From assembly GCA_030615365.1 (NCBI GenBank), contig JAUWZM010000125.1:1-5677 (forward strand): DNA of 5,677 nt, read 5' to 3'. Of the stretch, positions 4,678-5,677 are shown piece after piece. The stretch is from Candidatus Aerophobota bacterium (GTDB lineage: Bacteria; Aerophobota; Aerophobia; Aerophobales; B3-G15). The notes beneath the pieces are model-generated. The model had not been told where the DNA came from. It worked only from the letters and a program-made list of their open reading frames with translations, and searched no databases. The first letter of the stretch is position 1; each line of letters opens with the position of its first letter. Made by a program: the position numbers and the translations under genes.

Positions 4678-5677
4678 ATGTTATCTCCAATCGGTAGCAA
4701 ACTAAAAAAGAAAATTATTAATAAAACTGCCAAAGTTTCAGTGATTGGCTTAGGCTACGTTGGTTTACCCTTAGCTATAGAAATAGGGAAAGCCGGTTTT
4801 AGCGTTATAGGAATCGATATAGATAAAGAAAAAGTAAATAAAATCAACAGTGAGAATTCATATATCCCTGATGTTTCTAAAGAGGATCTTACTAGAGCAG
4901 TATCCGAAAAAAAATTAATGGCTACTAGCGATTATAAAATTTTAACAGACGTAGATATCGTCAGCATCTGTGTTCCTACTCCTTTGAGTAAGACAAGGGA
5001 GCCTGATATCTCCTACATCATTGCTGCTGCCTCCGAAATCTCCAAATATCTGCATCGAGCTCAATTAATAATCCTGGAAAGCACCACCTTTCCCGGTACC
5101 ACTAAAGATATCGTTTTGCCTGAGCTAGAAAAAAGGAACCTAAAAGTAGGCAAGGATTTCTTCTTGAGTTTCTCGCCTGAAAGAGTGGATCCAGGAAACA
5201 AGAAATATACGATAAAGAATACACCTAAGGTGGTAGGAGGTATCACCACGGAATGCACAGAAATAACTAAGATTTTTTACGAGCAAATTGTCGAAAAGGT
5301 AATCCTTGTGGCCTCCACTCAGGAGGCAGAAATGACGAAGTTATTGGAAAACATCTTCCGAAGTGTAAATATCGCTTTAGCTAACGAGATTGCCTTGATG
5401 TGTGATAGACTTGGGATAGATATTTGGAATGTAATAGAGGCTGCTACCACCAAACCCTTCGGCTTTATGCCATTTTATCCTGGACCAGGATTAGGTGGGC
5501 ATTGTATTCCTGTTGATCCAGTTTACCTTTCTTGGAAGGCAAAAACTTATGGTTTTTACTCAAAATTCATTGAATTCGCTGAGGAAGTGAACAAGAATAT
5601 GCCCTATTATGTAGTAAGAAAGATCACCGGTGCCTTAAATACCCATAAAAAATCCGTAAACGGCTCAAAAATCCTTA
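4678..5677 (+). CDS. wbpA: Nucleotide-sugar 6-dehydrogenase, WbpA/TviB type (3' end outside window)
   Basis: 333 codons are visible of a UDP-glucose/UDP-GlcNAc dehydrogenase family enzyme, usually about 430 residues, so only the end of the C-terminal domain is missing. It oxidises C6 of a UDP-sugar to the uronic acid with two NAD+. The Rossmann motif is VIGLGYVGLP (22-31), with Asp47 ending strand 2 for NAD ribose binding. CVPTP is at 98-102, ESTTFPGTT at 134-142 and SFSPERVDPG at 164-173. EAEMTKLLEN (216-225) starts the central helix with Lys221 and Asn225. GGHCIPVDP at 273-281 carries catalytic Cys276. GGHCIPVDP and the PFGFMPFYPGPG lead-in favour the UDP-N-acetylglucosamine 6-dehydrogenase branch (WbpA) over UDP-glucose dehydrogenase, but TviB/WbpO-like specificity is possible. 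ATG 4678 follows an in-frame TAA (4669-4671) and AAAAAGGG by nine bases. Its codons end in C more often than those of the heptose genes, suggesting a different history. Likely product use: aminouronic acid residues in the surface glycan. Confidence 0.88.
   Translation, partial: MLSPIGSKLKKKIINKTAKVSVIGLGYVGLPLAIEIGKAGFSVIGIDIDKEKVNKINSENSYIPDVSKEDLTRAVSEKKLMATSDYKILTDVDIVSICVPTPLSKTREPDISYIIAAASEISKYLHRAQLIILESTTFPGTTKDIVLPELEKRNLKVGKDFFLSFSPERVDPGNKKYTIKNTPKVVGGITTECTEITKIFYEQIVEKVILVASTQEAEMTKLLENIFRSVNIALANEIALMCDRLGIDIWNVIEAATTKPFGFMPFYPGPGLGGHCIPVDPVYLSWKAKTYGFYSKFIEFAEEVNKNMPYYVVRKITGALNTHKKSVNGSKIL

Noticed and set aside
5061..5258. Minus-strand open frame of about 65 codons
   Set aside because: It lies entirely antisense within the dehydrogenase, whose own motifs run through the same stretch.

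Overview
The window is an AT-rich bacterial surface-polysaccharide (O-antigen, capsule or S-layer glycan) locus. Its core is an intact four-gene operon, hddC-hddA-gmhA-gmhB (1048-3965). Together these encode the whole route from sedoheptulose 7-phosphate to GDP-D-glycero-alpha-D-manno-heptose. After a gap of about 0.7 kb, a nucleotide-sugar 6-dehydrogenase of the WbpA/TviB type begins at 4678 and runs off the right edge. Shine-Dalgarno sequences are purine-rich and stops are TAA or TAG. The host looks like a low-GC, possibly anaerobic or uncultivated bacterium, but nothing here fixes the taxon. GDP-heptose of this kind is known from Gram-negative capsules and O-antigens and from S-layer glycans of Gram-positive bacteria.

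Layout from left to right. 3-194: the C-terminal part of a ribbon-helix-helix antitoxin. 197-533: its partner mazF, broken by a frameshift and an in-frame TGA. About 543-562: a short sequence resembling an IS3-type terminus. 557-1047: the C-terminal domain of a glycosyltransferase, missing its N-terminal half and frameshifted near its end; its last stop touches the hddC start. 1048-3965: the intact heptose operon, with tight spacing or overlaps between genes. 3966-4327: a decayed VapC-like PIN-domain gene carrying a perfect 20-bp palindrome where its frame breaks. 4358-4523: a degenerate heptanucleotide array built on GGAC, containing a second copy of the IS-terminus-like sequence. 4524-4677: no recognisable gene. 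4678-5677: the dehydrogenase.

How the parts fit. GmhA isomerises sedoheptulose 7-phosphate, HddA phosphorylates C1, GmhB removes the 7-phosphate, and HddC transfers GMP to give the GDP-sugar donor. The only glycosyltransferase in the window is broken, so an enzyme that uses GDP-heptose must lie elsewhere. The intact biosynthetic block lies between two decayed toxin genes and two same-orientation copies of a terminus-like sequence. This suggests that the cassette, or its edges, were assembled by mobile-element or repeat-mediated recombination. I see no CRISPR array, tRNA, rRNA or intact transposase, and no clear new defence or enzymatic system. The least explained element is the 7-bp-phased GGAC array.
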